From: Azospirillum lipoferum 4B
GTDB lineage: Bacteria; Pseudomonadota; Alphaproteobacteria; Azospirillales; Azospirillaceae
Assembly (NCBI RefSeq): GCF_000283655.1
Contig: NC_016585.1
Location: forward strand, 191,001 to 255,000
Length of the DNA: 64,000 nt
Direction: 5' to 3'
A model generated the notes under the pieces. That model did no database searches and was not told the origin of the DNA. It was given only the letters and a program-made list of their open reading frames with translations. Numbering within the stretch: position 1 is the stretch's first letter; each line of letters starts with the position of its first letter. Both the position numbers and the translations under genes were made by a program. Shown here one piece after another: positions 1 through 8,829 of the stretch.

Positions 1-620
1 TGACCGTGCTGTCCGACCAGATTTATGAGGAGGCGGCGCTGGCCGGCGGCGCGCTGGACTTCGTGGAGAAGTCCCGCAGCCTGTCGATCCTGCTGAAGCG
101 CATGCGCCTGATCCTGGACGGCACCAAGGGCGATGCGGTCAAGGGTGCCGACGAGGCGGAGGCCGGCGGCGCCGCCACCATGCATCGCCTGGGCGAGCTG
201 GAGCTGCGCCTGGACAACAGCCGCGCCTTCTGGAAGGGCAAGCGCATCGACCTGACGCTGACCGAGTTCAACATCGTCAAGCTGATGTCGACCCGCCCGG
301 AAGAGGATGTGTCCTACCGCGAGATCTACGACCTCGTCCACGGCAAGGGCTTCGTCGCCGGCTACGGCCCGTCGGGCTACCGCGCCAACGTCCGCGCCTT
401 CATCAAGCGCATCCGCCAGAAGTTCCGCTCGGTCGACGCCAGCTTCGCCTGCATCGAGAATTACCCGGGCTTCGGCTATCGCTGGGGCAAGGGTGAGAAC
501 CCGGCCGGCCAGGGTGGCGACGAGGACGGCGTGGACAATGCCCCGGGCACCGGCACGCGCAATGGCCAGCGCGGTGGAATGAGCGAGGACATGCTGATCG
601 ATGGCGCTGCTGCCGAGTGA
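1..620 (+). CDS. OmpR-type response regulator, C-terminal part (5' end outside window)
   Basis: The reading frame is open from the first base, so the gene starts upstream of the window. The first ~40 residues look like the last strand and helix of a receiver domain (GGALDFVEKSRS, with the conserved Lys region). An OmpR/PhoB winged-helix domain follows a short Ala/Gly linker, with a typical end (IENYPGFGYRWG). The phosphorylated regulator should bind DNA as a dimer. The phosphoacceptor Asp is not visible here. It overlaps the start of the sensor kinase gene by 20 bases, so the two are a translationally coupled pair. The recognition domain resembles ChvI-type regulators of alphaproteobacteria, but the target genes cannot be inferred. 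Confidence 0.85.
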   Translation, partial: TVLSDQIYEEAALAGGALDFVEKSRSLSILLKRMRLILDGTKGDAVKGADEAEAGGAATMHRLGELELRLDNSRAFWKGKRIDLTLTEFNIVKLMSTRPEEDVSYREIYDLVHGKGFVAGYGPSGYRANVRAFIKRIRQKFRSVDASFACIENYPGFGYRWGKGENPAGQGGDEDGVDNAPGTGTRNGQRGGMSEDMLIDGAAAE

Positions 621-2208
621 CCTCGCGATGCGGGCGCCCAGACAAGCGTCCGCCCGCCTGCTTTGGCTGTGGCGTTCGATGGCGAGCCGCCTGGTGCTGC
701 TCACCGTCGTCTTCGTCGCCGTGCCGGTCCTGCTCTACGACCAGTTCCAGCGCGCCGACGAGGCCTCGCAGCAGCTCCTGCTGAAGAGCGCCCAGCGCCA
801 GGGCGAGCTGATCGCCCGCGCTCTCGAACCGGAGCTTCTGGGCGTCGACCGCACGGCGCTGCCCAGCCTCAGCAGCGCGCTGGCCCGCTACGGCGACGAC
901 CGCACCCGGCTGAAGCTGCTGGTGCGGCCGCGCGTGGCGGCCACCGGGACCGCGGCGGTCAGGACCGGACCGGAACCCTTCTTCTATGTCGCGGCGGCGC
1001 CCAGCCTGTCGACTACCGACATCGATGCCGAACGGCGCCTGCTGCTCGAACAGGGGGTGCTGGACCGGCTGGGGTCGAGCTGCGCCGGCAACTCCACGTT
1101 GGCGATGCGCGTTCCCCATGCCGAAGGCGGGGAGGAGGTGCTGTCCTCCATCACCCCGATCAAGACCAGTTTCGGCTGCTGGGCGCTGGTGACCAGCCAC
1201 GCCACCGAAGCCTACATCTCCTCCTCCATCGGCCGTCCCTATTGGAGCACGCCGGCGGTCCAGGCCGCCGCGGCGATCTATCTGGCGATGGCGGCGCTGG
1301 TGCTGGCGGTGCTCGCCGGCATCTGGCGCAACCTGAACCGCTTCGGCGATCTGGCCCGCCGCATCGTCGGCGGCGAGGATACCCCCGACCATCAGGACCG
1401 CAGCGCCTCCTTCGCCGCACGCAACACCGTGCCGGAACTGGCCGGGGTGGCGGAGGATTTCGACCGTCTCGTTTCCACCCTGCGCGACAGCGCCCAGTCG
1501 CTGCGCCGCGCGGCGGAGGACAACGCCCACGCCTTCAAGACGCCGATCGCCGTCATCCGCCAGTCGGTGGAGCCGCTGCGTCGCGCCCTGCCGGCGGAGA
1601 ACGCCCGCAGCCAGCGCGCGCTGACGATGATCGAGAAGTCGCTGGACAAGCTGGACGGCCTCGTCTCCTTCGCCCGCCGCATGGACGAGGCGGCGGCCGA
1701 CCTGCTGGCGCCTGCGCGCCGCCGCGTCGACCTGTCATCGCTGGTGGAGCGGATGGCCGGCGGTTATACCGGCCTGCTGGCTGAACAGCGCCTGCACATG
1801 CGCTCGCGCATCGATGCCGGGCTGGTGGTGCGGGCCAGCGAGGAGACGCTGGAGACCATCGTCGAGAATCTGGTGGAGAACGCCGTCAGCTTCTCGCCGG
1901 CCGATTCCGCCGTCAGCGTCCGCCTGACCCGCAACGGCCGCTGGGCCGAGCTGGTGGTGGACGACGAAGGGCCGGGCGTCGATCCCGCCAACCTGGAGCG
2001 CATCTTCGAGCGTTACTTCTCCCACCGCGAACCCGGCCGCGGCATGCCGGAGGACGAATCGGCCGCCCATCTGGCCGGGGCCGCGCATTTCGGCATCGGC
2101 CTGTGGATCGTCCGCCGCAACATCGAGGCCTTCGGCGGCCGCGTCAGCGCGGAAAACCGCCCGACCGGCGGGCTGCGCATGACGGTGATGCTGCCGCTGG
2201 CGGCGTGA
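601..2208 (+). CDS. Membrane sensor histidine kinase
   Basis: This 535-residue protein is the partner kinase of the upstream response regulator. An N-terminal membrane segment (about residues 24-45) and a second one (about 222-240) bracket a periplasmic sensor region of about 175 residues with two Cys. A short HAMP-like linker follows. The phosphoacceptor His is H310 in the motif NAHAFKTPIAVI. The ATP-binding domain shows the N box (ENLVENAV, N427), a G box (DDEGPGVDP) and a second glycine motif (GIGLWIV). The start at 601 overlaps the regulator by 20 bases; an alternative ATG at 628 would remove nine residues. The sensed signal is unknown. Confidence 0.85.
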   Translation: MALLPSDLAMRAPRQASARLLWLWRSMASRLVLLTVVFVAVPVLLYDQFQRADEASQQLLLKSAQRQGELIARALEPELLGVDRTALPSLSSALARYGDDRTRLKLLVRPRVAATGTAAVRTGPEPFFYVAAAPSLSTTDIDAERRLLLEQGVLDRLGSSCAGNSTLAMRVPHAEGGEEVLSSITPIKTSFGCWALVTSHATEAYISSSIGRPYWSTPAVQAAAAIYLAMAALVLAVLAGIWRNLNRFGDLARRIVGGEDTPDHQDRSASFAARNTVPELAGVAEDFDRLVSTLRDSAQSLRRAAEDNAHAFKTPIAVIRQSVEPLRRALPAENARSQRALTMIEKSLDKLDGLVSFARRMDEAAADLLAPARRRVDLSSLVERMAGGYTGLLAEQRLHMRSRIDAGLVVRASEETLETIVENLVENAVSFSPADSAVSVRLTRNGRWAELVVDDEGPGVDPANLERIFERYFSHREPGRGMPEDESAAHLAGAAHFGIGLWIVRRNIEAFGGRVSAENRPTGGLRMTVMLPLAA

Positions 2209-2368
2209 CGGGGGGCGCATGACGGGGGCGCATGACGGGGGGCCGGCGCCGGCAAACAGGCTTCGGAGTGGCGCCGTCATCGCCGTTCCTGCTATGGTCG
2301 GTTCCGCGGTGGCCCCGTTCTTTGCCCGAAGATCGGGGCGGCCAGCCGAACAGCATTCCGAGCCGCCG

Positions 2369-2863
2369 ATGGACCGCAGCCTCGATTCCACCGACATCAA
2401 GATCCTGCGTGAGCTGCAGGAGGATGGACGCCTCAGCAATGTCGAGCTGGCCCGCCGCATCAACCTGAGCCCGGCCGCCTGCCTGGAGCGGGTGAAGCGG
2501 CTGCAGGCGGACGGCATCATCCAGCGCTATGTCGCGCTGCTTGACCCGCACCGGCTGGAGGCCGGGATGCTGGTCTTCGTCGAGGTGGTGCTGGACCGCA
2601 CCACGCCCGATAATTTCGACGACTTCAAGGCCACCGTGCTGCGCATGCCGCAGATCATGGAATGCCACATGGTCGCCGGCGGCTTCGACTATCTGGTCAA
2701 GGCGCGGGTGCGCGACATGAACGAATACCGCCTGTTCCTGGGCGAACTGCTGTCCACCGCGCGGGGCGTGCGGGAAACCCACACCTATGCGGTGATGGAA
2801 GAGGTCAAGAGCGTCACCGCCATCCCGCTCGACGGACTGTCCGCCGGCTCGTTGCGCGGCTGA
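2369..2863 (+). CDS. Lrp/AsnC family transcriptional regulator
   Basis: This 164-residue protein has an N-terminal helix-turn-helix (about residues 5-60, with RLSNVELARRINLSPAACL) and a C-terminal RAM/AsnC ligand-binding domain (VAGGFDYLVKARVRDM). The length and motif order are normal for Lrp. Such proteins usually bind an amino acid and act as octamers on nearby amino-acid metabolism genes. I chose the ATG at 2369 because homology begins there; the frame is open upstream to 2219 but that stretch is low-complexity and not conserved-looking. It is followed by a 274-base gap before the chemoreceptor, so it is probably a single-gene unit. No amino-acid enzyme gene is adjacent, so the target is unclear. 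Confidence 0.85.
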   Translation: MDRSLDSTDIKILRELQEDGRLSNVELARRINLSPAACLERVKRLQADGIIQRYVALLDPHRLEAGMLVFVEVVLDRTTPDNFDDFKATVLRMPQIMECHMVAGGFDYLVKARVRDMNEYRLFLGELLSTARGVRETHTYAVMEEVKSVTAIPLDGLSAGSLRG

Positions 2864-3137
2864 ACAGTTAGACTGCATAGCTTTTGCCAGTTTGCACTGT
2901 GTGCCGCGCCCGCCATTCTTTTCCGGACGCATTTTGCGACGATCCACTCGGATGGAAACAGACCGGCCGTTGCGTTCCGCCCTCCAGGTTGTTTGATTGC
3001 TGACAATATCGGGCGGCATGCCGCTTGCATCGCACCGTCCGGTCCGGGGGGCGACGGACGTGATCGTCCGGCGCTGCCGAGCGCGCCTCCACGCCCGACC
3101 GTTTCCTGCGAGACTTTGGCTGGAGCGTAACCGCGTC

Positions 3138-6134
3138 ATGCGCGTCAATACCCCGATCACCGACCGCGAGGTCCATCTGACCGACGGCGTTCCCCTGGTG
3201 TCGCGCACCGACACCGGCGGGCGGATCACCTTCGTGAACCAGGCTTTCGTCGAGATCAGCGGTTTCGAGGAACATGAGCTGATCGGCGCTCCGCACAACC
3301 TCGTCCGCCATCCGCATATGCCCAAGGAGGCCTTCGCCGATCTGTGGGCGACCGTGAAGTCGGGCCGGCCCTGGGAAGGGCTGGTGAAGAACCGGACCAA
3401 GTCCGGCGATTATTACTGGGTGCGCGCCAACGTCACCCCGGTGATCGAGAACGGTGCCGTCACCGGCTATATCTCCATCCGCTCGAAACCGTCGCGCGAC
3501 GAGGTGGCGGCGGCCGATGCCCTGTATGCCGCCATGCGGGACGGTCGGGCGGCGGTGGCGCTGAGCCATGGCGCGCTCGTCCGCCGCAGCCGCGCGGCCC
3601 GGGCGGCCGCCAAGGCGTGGTCCAGCCTGTCCGGCCGTCTGGCCGGGGCCATGGTGCTGCTGATCCTGGCGATGCTGCTGGCCGGCTGGCTCGGCCTGGA
3701 GGGCATGGAGGCGTCCAACCGGTCGCTTCGCACGGTGTACGAGGACCGGACGGTTCCCGCCTATCAGATCGGCGAAATCCAGAATCTCGCCCGCGACAGC
3801 CGGCAGCGCCTGACCGATCTCGCCGCCGATCTTCAGGCTGGCGATCTTAAGGCAGGCAATCTTCAGGCGGGTAGGGGAACCGGCGACCTCGCCACCATCG
3901 AAGCGGACGTGGCTGCCAACACCGCCGCCATGCAGCAGCTGCTGACCGCCTATCTCGCCACCTACCTGACGCCGGAGGAGGCGGTCCTCGCCGACCGGTT
4001 CAAGCCGCTGGTGGGCTCCTATCTCCAGTCCGGCATCGGCCCGGCCATCGCCCTGGCGCGGGAGAAGAACGGGGCGGCGCTGGACGCCCATCTGCGCGGC
4101 ACCGTCCGTCCCGCCTTCGCCGAACTGCGCCGGGTGTCGGACGCGCTGCTGGAACTGCAGATCCGGGTGGCGCGGGAGGAGTTCGACAAGGCAGAAGCCG
4201 ACCACGGGCTTCGCATCGCCATGGTCGACACGGCGGTTCTGCTGAGCTGCCTGCTGGCCGCCCTGTTCGGCTGGCTGATCCTGCGCACGGTGCGCCGTCC
4301 GCTATCGGTCCTGGAACAGACGTTCGAGCGCATCGCCCGCGGCGCTCTCACCGATCCGATGACACCGATCGCCGTGCCGGAATTCGCCCGCGTGGCGTCC
4401 GAACTGAACGCGATGAAGGCGAAGCTGGCCTATAGCGCCCATGAGAAACACGAGACCGAACTGCGGCAGAAGGCGCTGACCCGCCAGGCTCTGCTGGAGA
4501 CCTGCAAGTCGATCGAAAGCGACCTGGATGCGACCTGGATGGGGGTGGAACTGGCCAGCAACCGGGCCGGCGACGGCATTCAGCATCTGCTGCAGGCCCT
4601 GGGCGTGGTGCGGGAGAACACGATGGTGGTGTCGGCCGCTTCGGAGCAGGCCAGCGCCAACGCCCAGTCGGTCGCCGCCGCGACGGAGGAGCTGAACAGC
4701 GCCGGGCACGAGATCGCGCGGCAGGCGGCCCGCTCCAGCGAGGTGGCCCGGCGGGCGGTGGAAAGCGCCCGCGGTTCCGCCTCCGCCATCGGCCAGATGG
4801 AACTGGCGACGGAGGAGATCGCCAAGGTCGCCAACCTGATCAACGCGATTGCCGGCCAGACCAACCTGCTGGCTCTGAACGCCACCATCGAGGCAGCGAG
4901 GGCAGGGGAGGCCGGCAAGGGCTTCGCCGTCGTCGCCAGCGAGGTGAAGGCGCTCGCCAACCAGACGGCGCGGGCGACCGAAGACATCGCCCGCCAGATC
5001 GACCAGCTGAAGCAGGCGGTCGGCGGCAGCGTCACGGCAATCCAGACCGTCATTTCCGTGATCGAGGAAATCGACGAGGCCGCCGCCGCCACCGCCGCCG
5101 CGGTGGAGGAGCAATCCGCCGCCAACGGGGAGATCGGGCGCAGCGCCACCAACTCGGCCGGCGGTGCCTCGCAGGTGTCGGTCAGCGTCCTCAGCATCCG
5201 CGATCAGGCCGACGGGATCACCGGCATCGCCACCGACGTCACCCGCCGGATGGCCGATACCCAGACCGCGGTCGCCGACCTGAAGCGCCGTCTGGTCATC
5301 GCCCTGCGCCAGTCGGTTGCCGGCGACCGCCGCCTGTCCGACCGCATCCCCTGCGAAGAGCCGGTCACGCTGGTCCTGGCCGGCGACCGCCGCGACACCA
5401 CCATGCTGGATCTGTCGCTGGAGGGAATGCTGGTGGATGCCAAGGGGCTTCCGCCGCTTGCCGAGCAGATGCGGCTGACCGTCTCGCTGCGCGAGGTCGG
5501 CGACCTGCCGGCCGTCGTCGCCGGGATCAGCGACCTCGGGTTGCATCTGGCCTTCGACGAGCGGTCGGACGGTCAGGCGGACCGGCTGGGCCGGGCCTAT
5601 CGCGCGATGGTGGAGGCGGACGCCGAGATCATCCGCACCGCGCAGGACACCGCGGCGGCCCTGTCCAAGGCGTTGGAAGGCGCTCTGTCCAGCGGCGCCA
5701 TCGGGGAGGAGGCGCTGTTCTCCACCGACCTCACTCCCATTCCCGGCAGCGATCCCGAACAGGCGCTGGCCCCCTTCACCGAGCTGACCGACCGCCTGTT
5801 TCCGGCGATCCAGGAACCGGTCCTGGCCTCCAACCCCCGCTTTCAGCTTTGCGTGGCGACCAACAACATCGGCTATGTGCCGACCCACAACAGCCGCTAT
5901 TCCGAGCCGCAACGGCCGGGCGACGTCGTCTGGAACACCGCCCATTGCCGCAACCGGCGCGTCTTCGCCGACCGCTCGGGCCTTGCCGCCGCACGCAACA
6001 CCCGGCCGTTCCTGTTGCAGGCCTATCGCCGCGACATGGGCGGCGGCCAGATGGTGCGCCTGAAGGAGGTCGATGCGCCGATCGTCGTGCGCGGCAGGCA
6101 CTGGGGCAATCTGCGGCTGGCCTATAGGTCCTGA
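3138..6134 (+). CDS. Methyl-accepting chemotaxis protein with PAS, PilZ-like and C-terminal ligand-type domains
   Basis: This 998-residue chemoreceptor has an Aer-type PAS domain at the N-terminus (about residues 10-115; [23 protein letters not shown]). It then has a membrane segment (about 168-188), a ~175-residue helical periplasmic region, a second membrane segment (about 362-386), HAMP, and the MCP signalling hairpin (about 540-700, with [20 protein letters not shown]). About residues 730-830 resemble PilZ ([13 protein letters not shown] ... [10 protein letters not shown]). The last ~120 residues hold [11 protein letters not shown] and [11 protein letters not shown], a conserved domain also known at the C-terminus of some other chemoreceptors. 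The start at 3138 follows a GGAG-like site; the frame is open further upstream without conservation. It is a single-gene unit ending at a strong hairpin. The PilZ assignment is tentative. Confidence 0.85.
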   Translation: MRVNTPITDREVHLTDGVPLVSRTDTGGRITFVNQAFVEISGFEEHELIGAPHNLVRHPHMPKEAFADLWATVKSGRPWEGLVKNRTKSGDYYWVRANVTPVIENGAVTGYISIRSKPSRDEVAAADALYAAMRDGRAAVALSHGALVRRSRAARAAAKAWSSLSGRLAGAMVLLILAMLLAGWLGLEGMEASNRSLRTVYEDRTVPAYQIGEIQNLARDSRQRLTDLAADLQAGDLKAGNLQAGRGTGDLATIEADVAANTAAMQQLLTAYLATYLTPEEAVLADRFKPLVGSYLQSGIGPAIALAREKNGAALDAHLRGTVRPAFAELRRVSDALLELQIRVAREEFDKAEADHGLRIAMVDTAVLLSCLLAALFGWLILRTVRRPLSVLEQTFERIARGALTDPMTPIAVPEFARVASELNAMKAKLAYSAHEKHETELRQKALTRQALLETCKSIESDLDATWMGVELASNRAGDGIQHLLQALGVVRENTMVVSAASEQASANAQSVAAATEELNSAGHEIARQAARSSEVARRAVESARGSASAIGQMELATEEIAKVANLINAIAGQTNLLALNATIEAARAGEAGKGFAVVASEVKALANQTARATEDIARQIDQLKQAVGGSVTAIQTVISVIEEIDEAAAATAAAVEEQSAANGEIGRSATNSAGGASQVSVSVLSIRDQADGITGIATDVTRRMADTQTAVADLKRRLVIALRQSVAGDRRLSDRIPCEEPVTLVLAGDRRDTTMLDLSLEGMLVDAKGLPPLAEQMRLTVSLREVGDLPAVVAGISDLGLHLAFDERSDGQADRLGRAYRAMVEADAEIIRTAQDTAAALSKALEGALSSGAIGEEALFSTDLTPIPGSDPEQALAPFTELTDRLFPAIQEPVLASNPRFQLCVATNNIGYVPTHNSRYSEPQRPGDVVWNTAHCRNRRVFADRSGLAAARNTRPFLLQAYRRDMGGGQMVRLKEVDAPIVVRGRHWGNLRLAYRS
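3828..3872 (+). repeat. Three in-frame 15-base tandem repeats inside the chemoreceptor gene
   Basis: Three consecutive imperfect 15-base units encode [10 protein letters not shown] and NLQAG in the periplasmic region of the chemoreceptor. The units differ at a few positions, so this is an older in-frame expansion rather than a fresh slippage event. Confidence 0.8.
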
Positions 6135-6140
6135 TTCCTC

Positions 6141-6243
6141 CTACAGCGTCGTGCGTTTAATATGAAACGCACGACGCTGTAGCTTTATGTTTGGCGATCG
6201 GATTCACGCTCCAAATCGATTCCGATTTTACGCGATCCGATCT
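6141..6243. repeat. Dispersed palindromic repeat, copy 1: perfect 18-bp hairpin plus conserved tail
   Basis: A perfect inverted repeat has arms at 6141-6158 and 6165-6182 with a 6-base loop. It is followed by a ~60-base tail containing GATTCACGCT, CGATTCCG and CCGATCT. The same layout occurs in the opposite orientation at 36641-36742. It lies between the convergent chemoreceptor and TetR genes, and its end touches the TetR stop codon, so it may also act as a bidirectional terminator. There is no long T run after the stem. Confidence 0.75.
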
Positions 6244-6811
6244 AAGCGGCCGTCTGCGCCTCCGGCACCAGCACGTCGGCGCAGATCGCCCGCACCACCT
6301 CCGCCCGGTCGGCGGCGGCGCCGGGGGCGAGCAGCCCCTGGCCGAAGGCGAAGGCGTAGAACAGATAGGCGCGGGCGAAGGCCTGATCGGGGGCCAGGCC
6401 CAAGGCCGCGAACAGGCCGGCGACGCTGTGCAGGCGCTCGCGGTCGACCTCGGCAATGACGTTTTCCGCCTCGGGATCGCGGCGCGCCCAGTCGCGCACC
6501 GCCAATTCTATCGCCATGCCGCGCGGCTTGCTGCCGCCATAGAGTGCCAGCAGGTCGCGCAGCTGCTGCGCCGGTTCGCGCCCGTCCAGCCGGGTCTGTT
6601 CCTTGATGGCGGCGATGCGGCCCAGCTTCCAGCTGTCGAGCAGGGCGTTCATCAGCTCGGTGCGGTCGCGGAAATGCCAGTAGAAGCTGCCCTTGGTGAC
6701 CTTCAGGGCCTTCGCCAGCACCTCCACCCGCACCTTGTCGACGCCGCCTTCGGCCAGCGCCGCGAAGGCGGCGGCCAGCCAGGATTCGCGGTTCTTCGTC
6801 TTGGATTCCAT
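6242..6811 (-). CDS. TetR/AcrR family transcriptional regulator
   Basis: The 189-residue protein has an N-terminal TetR helix-turn-helix (about residues 8-55: VDKVRVEVLAKALKVTKGSFYWHFRDRTEL), followed by an all-helical ligand-binding region of normal length. I chose the ATG at 6811 (MESKTKNRES) because the domain starts there; the frame is open up to 6862. It lies 90 bases downstream of the IclR/CoA-ligase-like fusion gene on the same strand and may be co-transcribed with it. Ligand and targets are unknown. Confidence 0.85.
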   Translation of the reverse strand: MESKTKNRESWLAAAFAALAEGGVDKVRVEVLAKALKVTKGSFYWHFRDRTELMNALLDSWKLGRIAAIKEQTRLDGREPAQQLRDLLALYGGSKPRGMAIELAVRDWARRDPEAENVIAEVDRERLHSVAGLFAALGLAPDQAFARAYLFYAFAFGQGLLAPGAAADRAEVVRAICADVLVPEAQTAA

Positions 6812-6901
6812 ACCCGTCCTTCGCGCTCCCCCGGCGTCCGCCGCCGCATTCCGCCGCAGCATTCTGAAGGGCGATCTATACCCGAAAACCGGTGCCGCTG
6901 C

Positions 6902-8641
6902 CTATTCGCCCTGCTGCATCTGGATCGCGTCCGACGCCCGGCCGCGGTAATGGATGTTGCCGTCGCCGTCCAGGAAGGCGCGGTCGCCGGTCAGGTAATA
7001 GCGCCGGCCGTGGCGGAAGCGCTGGGCGGTGCGTTGCGGGTTGTTGGCATAGGATTCGAACCAGAACAGCGGCGAATGGTCGACGTCGATGGCGAGTTCG
7101 CCGGCGCCTCCCGCCGGCGCCTCCCGCCCGTCGGGGTCGAGGATGACGACGCGGAATCCCGGCATCGGCCGGCCGAGCGAGCCGCTGGGCGGCTGGGCGG
7201 CCTCCCCACCGTCGGCCCCCTCGGATTCGTAACGGCCGATTCCGTCGGGATCGTAGCGGTTCACGATGAAGATGCCGGTCTCGCGCTGGCCATACTGGTC
7301 GAGCAAGGGGACCTTCACCGTCCGGTTGGCCCAGGCGATCAGGTCGGGCGGCAGCGGTTCGCCCACCACCGACAGGATACGCAGCGCGAACTGGTGCGAC
7401 ACGCCGGGATCGGCGCCGTGCCAGGCGCGGATCTGCGACGGCGCGGCGGTCAGGTTGGTGACGCCGAACTTGGTCAGCATGCGGTAGCCCTGCCGCACGT
7501 CGTAGGGGCCATCGCAGAAGATCGTCGTCCGCCCCAGCAGCAGCGGCCCGACCAGCCCGTAATAGGCGCCATAGGCCCAGCCGGGATCGGCCATGTTCCA
7601 GTAGATGTCGTCGTCGCGCAGATCGAGGCCGATGCGCATGTACTGCTCGATCCCCGACAGCGCCTTGACCGGCAGCGAGACGCCCAGCGGCGTCGGCTCG
7701 GATTCCGACGTGTAGATCAGGGCGAAGGCATCGCCTTCCCGATAGCGCGCCACCTCGGCCAGAGGGGCGGCCTCGTGCAGCGACGACCAGAAGGGCACCG
7801 CGTCGGGACCGAAGGCCTCGTCGCCCTCCACCGTCACCACCGGCCGGCTGTTGTCGCGCGGCACCTTTCGGCGCAGGAAGCCGTTGGTGACGATGGCCCG
7901 GGCATCGCTGTCGGTCAGCCGGTAGGCGACCGCCGATGCGGTGTAGGTGGTGAACAGCGGCATATAGACGCCGCCCAGCCGCCAGATCGCCAATGCCGTG
8001 ATCAGCAGCTCCGGTCCCTTGGGCAGCAGCACCGCCACCCGGTCGCCCTGGCCCACCCCCATGCCGGCCAGCACCGTCGCGAAGCGCGCCGAATCGTGGG
8101 CGAGGCGGGCGAAGCTCAGCTCCGTCGTCTGTCCCGCCACGCTTTCATGCAGCAGCGCCGCCCGCGCGCCGTCGGCGGTGCGGACATGACGGTCGCACAG
8201 CAGGGCCGCCAGCGCGATGGACTCGCCGCGATACTCCGGCCGCAGGAAGGCCGACGGCCTCACCATCAGGGCCGGCGGCATCTCCGCTGGCGCTGTTGCT
8301 TCCGGCGGCTGGGGCAGGGCAGGGGTGGGGGGAGCCGGCCGGTGCCGCAGCGCCGCCAGATCGCCCAGCGCCACCAGATCCGGCCCCAGGTGATAGCGCT
8401 TGCTGCGCCCGTCCTGCTCCACCAGCCCGTCGCGTGCCAGCGCCATCAGCAGCCGGTGGGCGGTCGCCTTCGACAGCCCGACCGCGGCCATCAGGTCGGC
8501 CAGCCGCGCGCCGTCGGTGCCGGCGTCGGCGACCGCGCGCAGCAGGGCGATGGCCCGTTCCAGGCTTTGGGTGCCGCCCGCCCCGCTCGGGGCCGCGGGA
8601 GGTGTGGCGATGTCGGCGTGACTGCTCATGAGGTCCATCAT
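6902..8641 (-). CDS. Fusion of IclR-type helix-turn-helix domain with a degenerate acyl-CoA synthetase domain (putative ligand-sensing regulator)
   Basis: Residues ~23-100 are an IclR winged helix (TQSLERAIALLRAVAD ... LSKATAHRLLMALARDGLVEQ). A Pro-rich linker (101-126) leads, in one frame, to an AMP-binding fold (127-579) with GDRVAVLLPKGPE, DPGWAYGAYYGL, DQYGQRETG and YYLTGD. The adenylate P-loop, normally TSGTTGxPKG, reads TSESEPTPLG (311-320), so the Gly, Thr and Lys are lost. The protein stops at GRASDAIQMQQGE, just where the C-terminal subdomain with the catalytic Lys should begin, and no remnant of it is seen in the 90 bases downstream. The usual IclR effector domain is absent. It diverges from a transporter operon carrying two real CoA ligases. 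I infer a transcription factor that senses an acyl-CoA, acyl-adenylate or free acid. ATGs at 8641, 8638 and 8629 are all possible; the first two lie inside a palindrome. Confidence 0.8.
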   Translation of the reverse strand: MMDLMSSHADIATPPAAPSGAGGTQSLERAIALLRAVADAGTDGARLADLMAAVGLSKATAHRLLMALARDGLVEQDGRSKRYHLGPDLVALGDLAALRHRPAPPTPALPQPPEATAPAEMPPALMVRPSAFLRPEYRGESIALAALLCDRHVRTADGARAALLHESVAGQTTELSFARLAHDSARFATVLAGMGVGQGDRVAVLLPKGPELLITALAIWRLGGVYMPLFTTYTASAVAYRLTDSDARAIVTNGFLRRKVPRDNSRPVVTVEGDEAFGPDAVPFWSSLHEAAPLAEVARYREGDAFALIYTSESEPTPLGVSLPVKALSGIEQYMRIGLDLRDDDIYWNMADPGWAYGAYYGLVGPLLLGRTTIFCDGPYDVRQGYRMLTKFGVTNLTAAPSQIRAWHGADPGVSHQFALRILSVVGEPLPPDLIAWANRTVKVPLLDQYGQRETGIFIVNRYDPDGIGRYESEGADGGEAAQPPSGSLGRPMPGFRVVILDPDGREAPAGGAGELAIDVDHSPLFWFESYANNPQRTAQRFRHGRRYYLTGDRAFLDGDGNIHYRGRASDAIQMQQGE

Positions 8642-8648
8642 ATGGACC
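8632..8648. promoter_or_regulatory. 17-bp palindromic operator candidate 1
   Basis: The sequence GGTCCATCATATGGACC is a perfect 6-bp inverted repeat (GGTCCA/TGGACC) around 5 bases. It overlaps the start-codon region of the IclR-CoA ligase fusion gene. A near-identical copy lies 116 bases away at 8748-8764. Palindromes of this size are usual IclR-family binding sites, so this is probably the autoregulatory site. Confidence 0.65.
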
Positions 8649-8697
8649 AAGCGGCGGCTTGTCGCGTCAAAAAACATGCAATGGCGGAATGTCAGTG

Positions 8698-8725
8698 TTG
8701 AAAACAGACAAGAACCCGGTATATA
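8698..8725 (+). promoter_or_regulatory. Sigma-70-like promoter of the transporter operon
   Basis: TTGAAA (8698-8703) and TATATA (8720-8725) are separated by 16 bases, about 105 bases upstream of the first ABC gene. The region is AT-rich compared with its surroundings. The second palindrome lies just downstream, where a bound repressor would block transcription. Confidence 0.55.
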
Positions 8726-8747
8726 GTGCGGAAGTTGCTCATGAAAC

Positions 8748-8764
8748 GGTCCACAATATGGACC
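8748..8764. promoter_or_regulatory. 17-bp palindromic operator candidate 2
   Basis: The sequence GGTCCACAATATGGACC matches the palindrome at 8632-8648 in 15 of 17 bases, with both 6-bp arms identical. It lies about 23 bases after the -10 box of the rightward promoter and 65 bases before the first ABC gene. It is the predicted site through which the fusion regulator controls the transporter operon. Confidence 0.65.
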
Positions 8765-8829
8765 TCGCCGGCCACCGAAGAGCCGGGTCGTGACCCCGAG
8801 AAGCGGTACCAACAGCAACGGAGGAGGAA

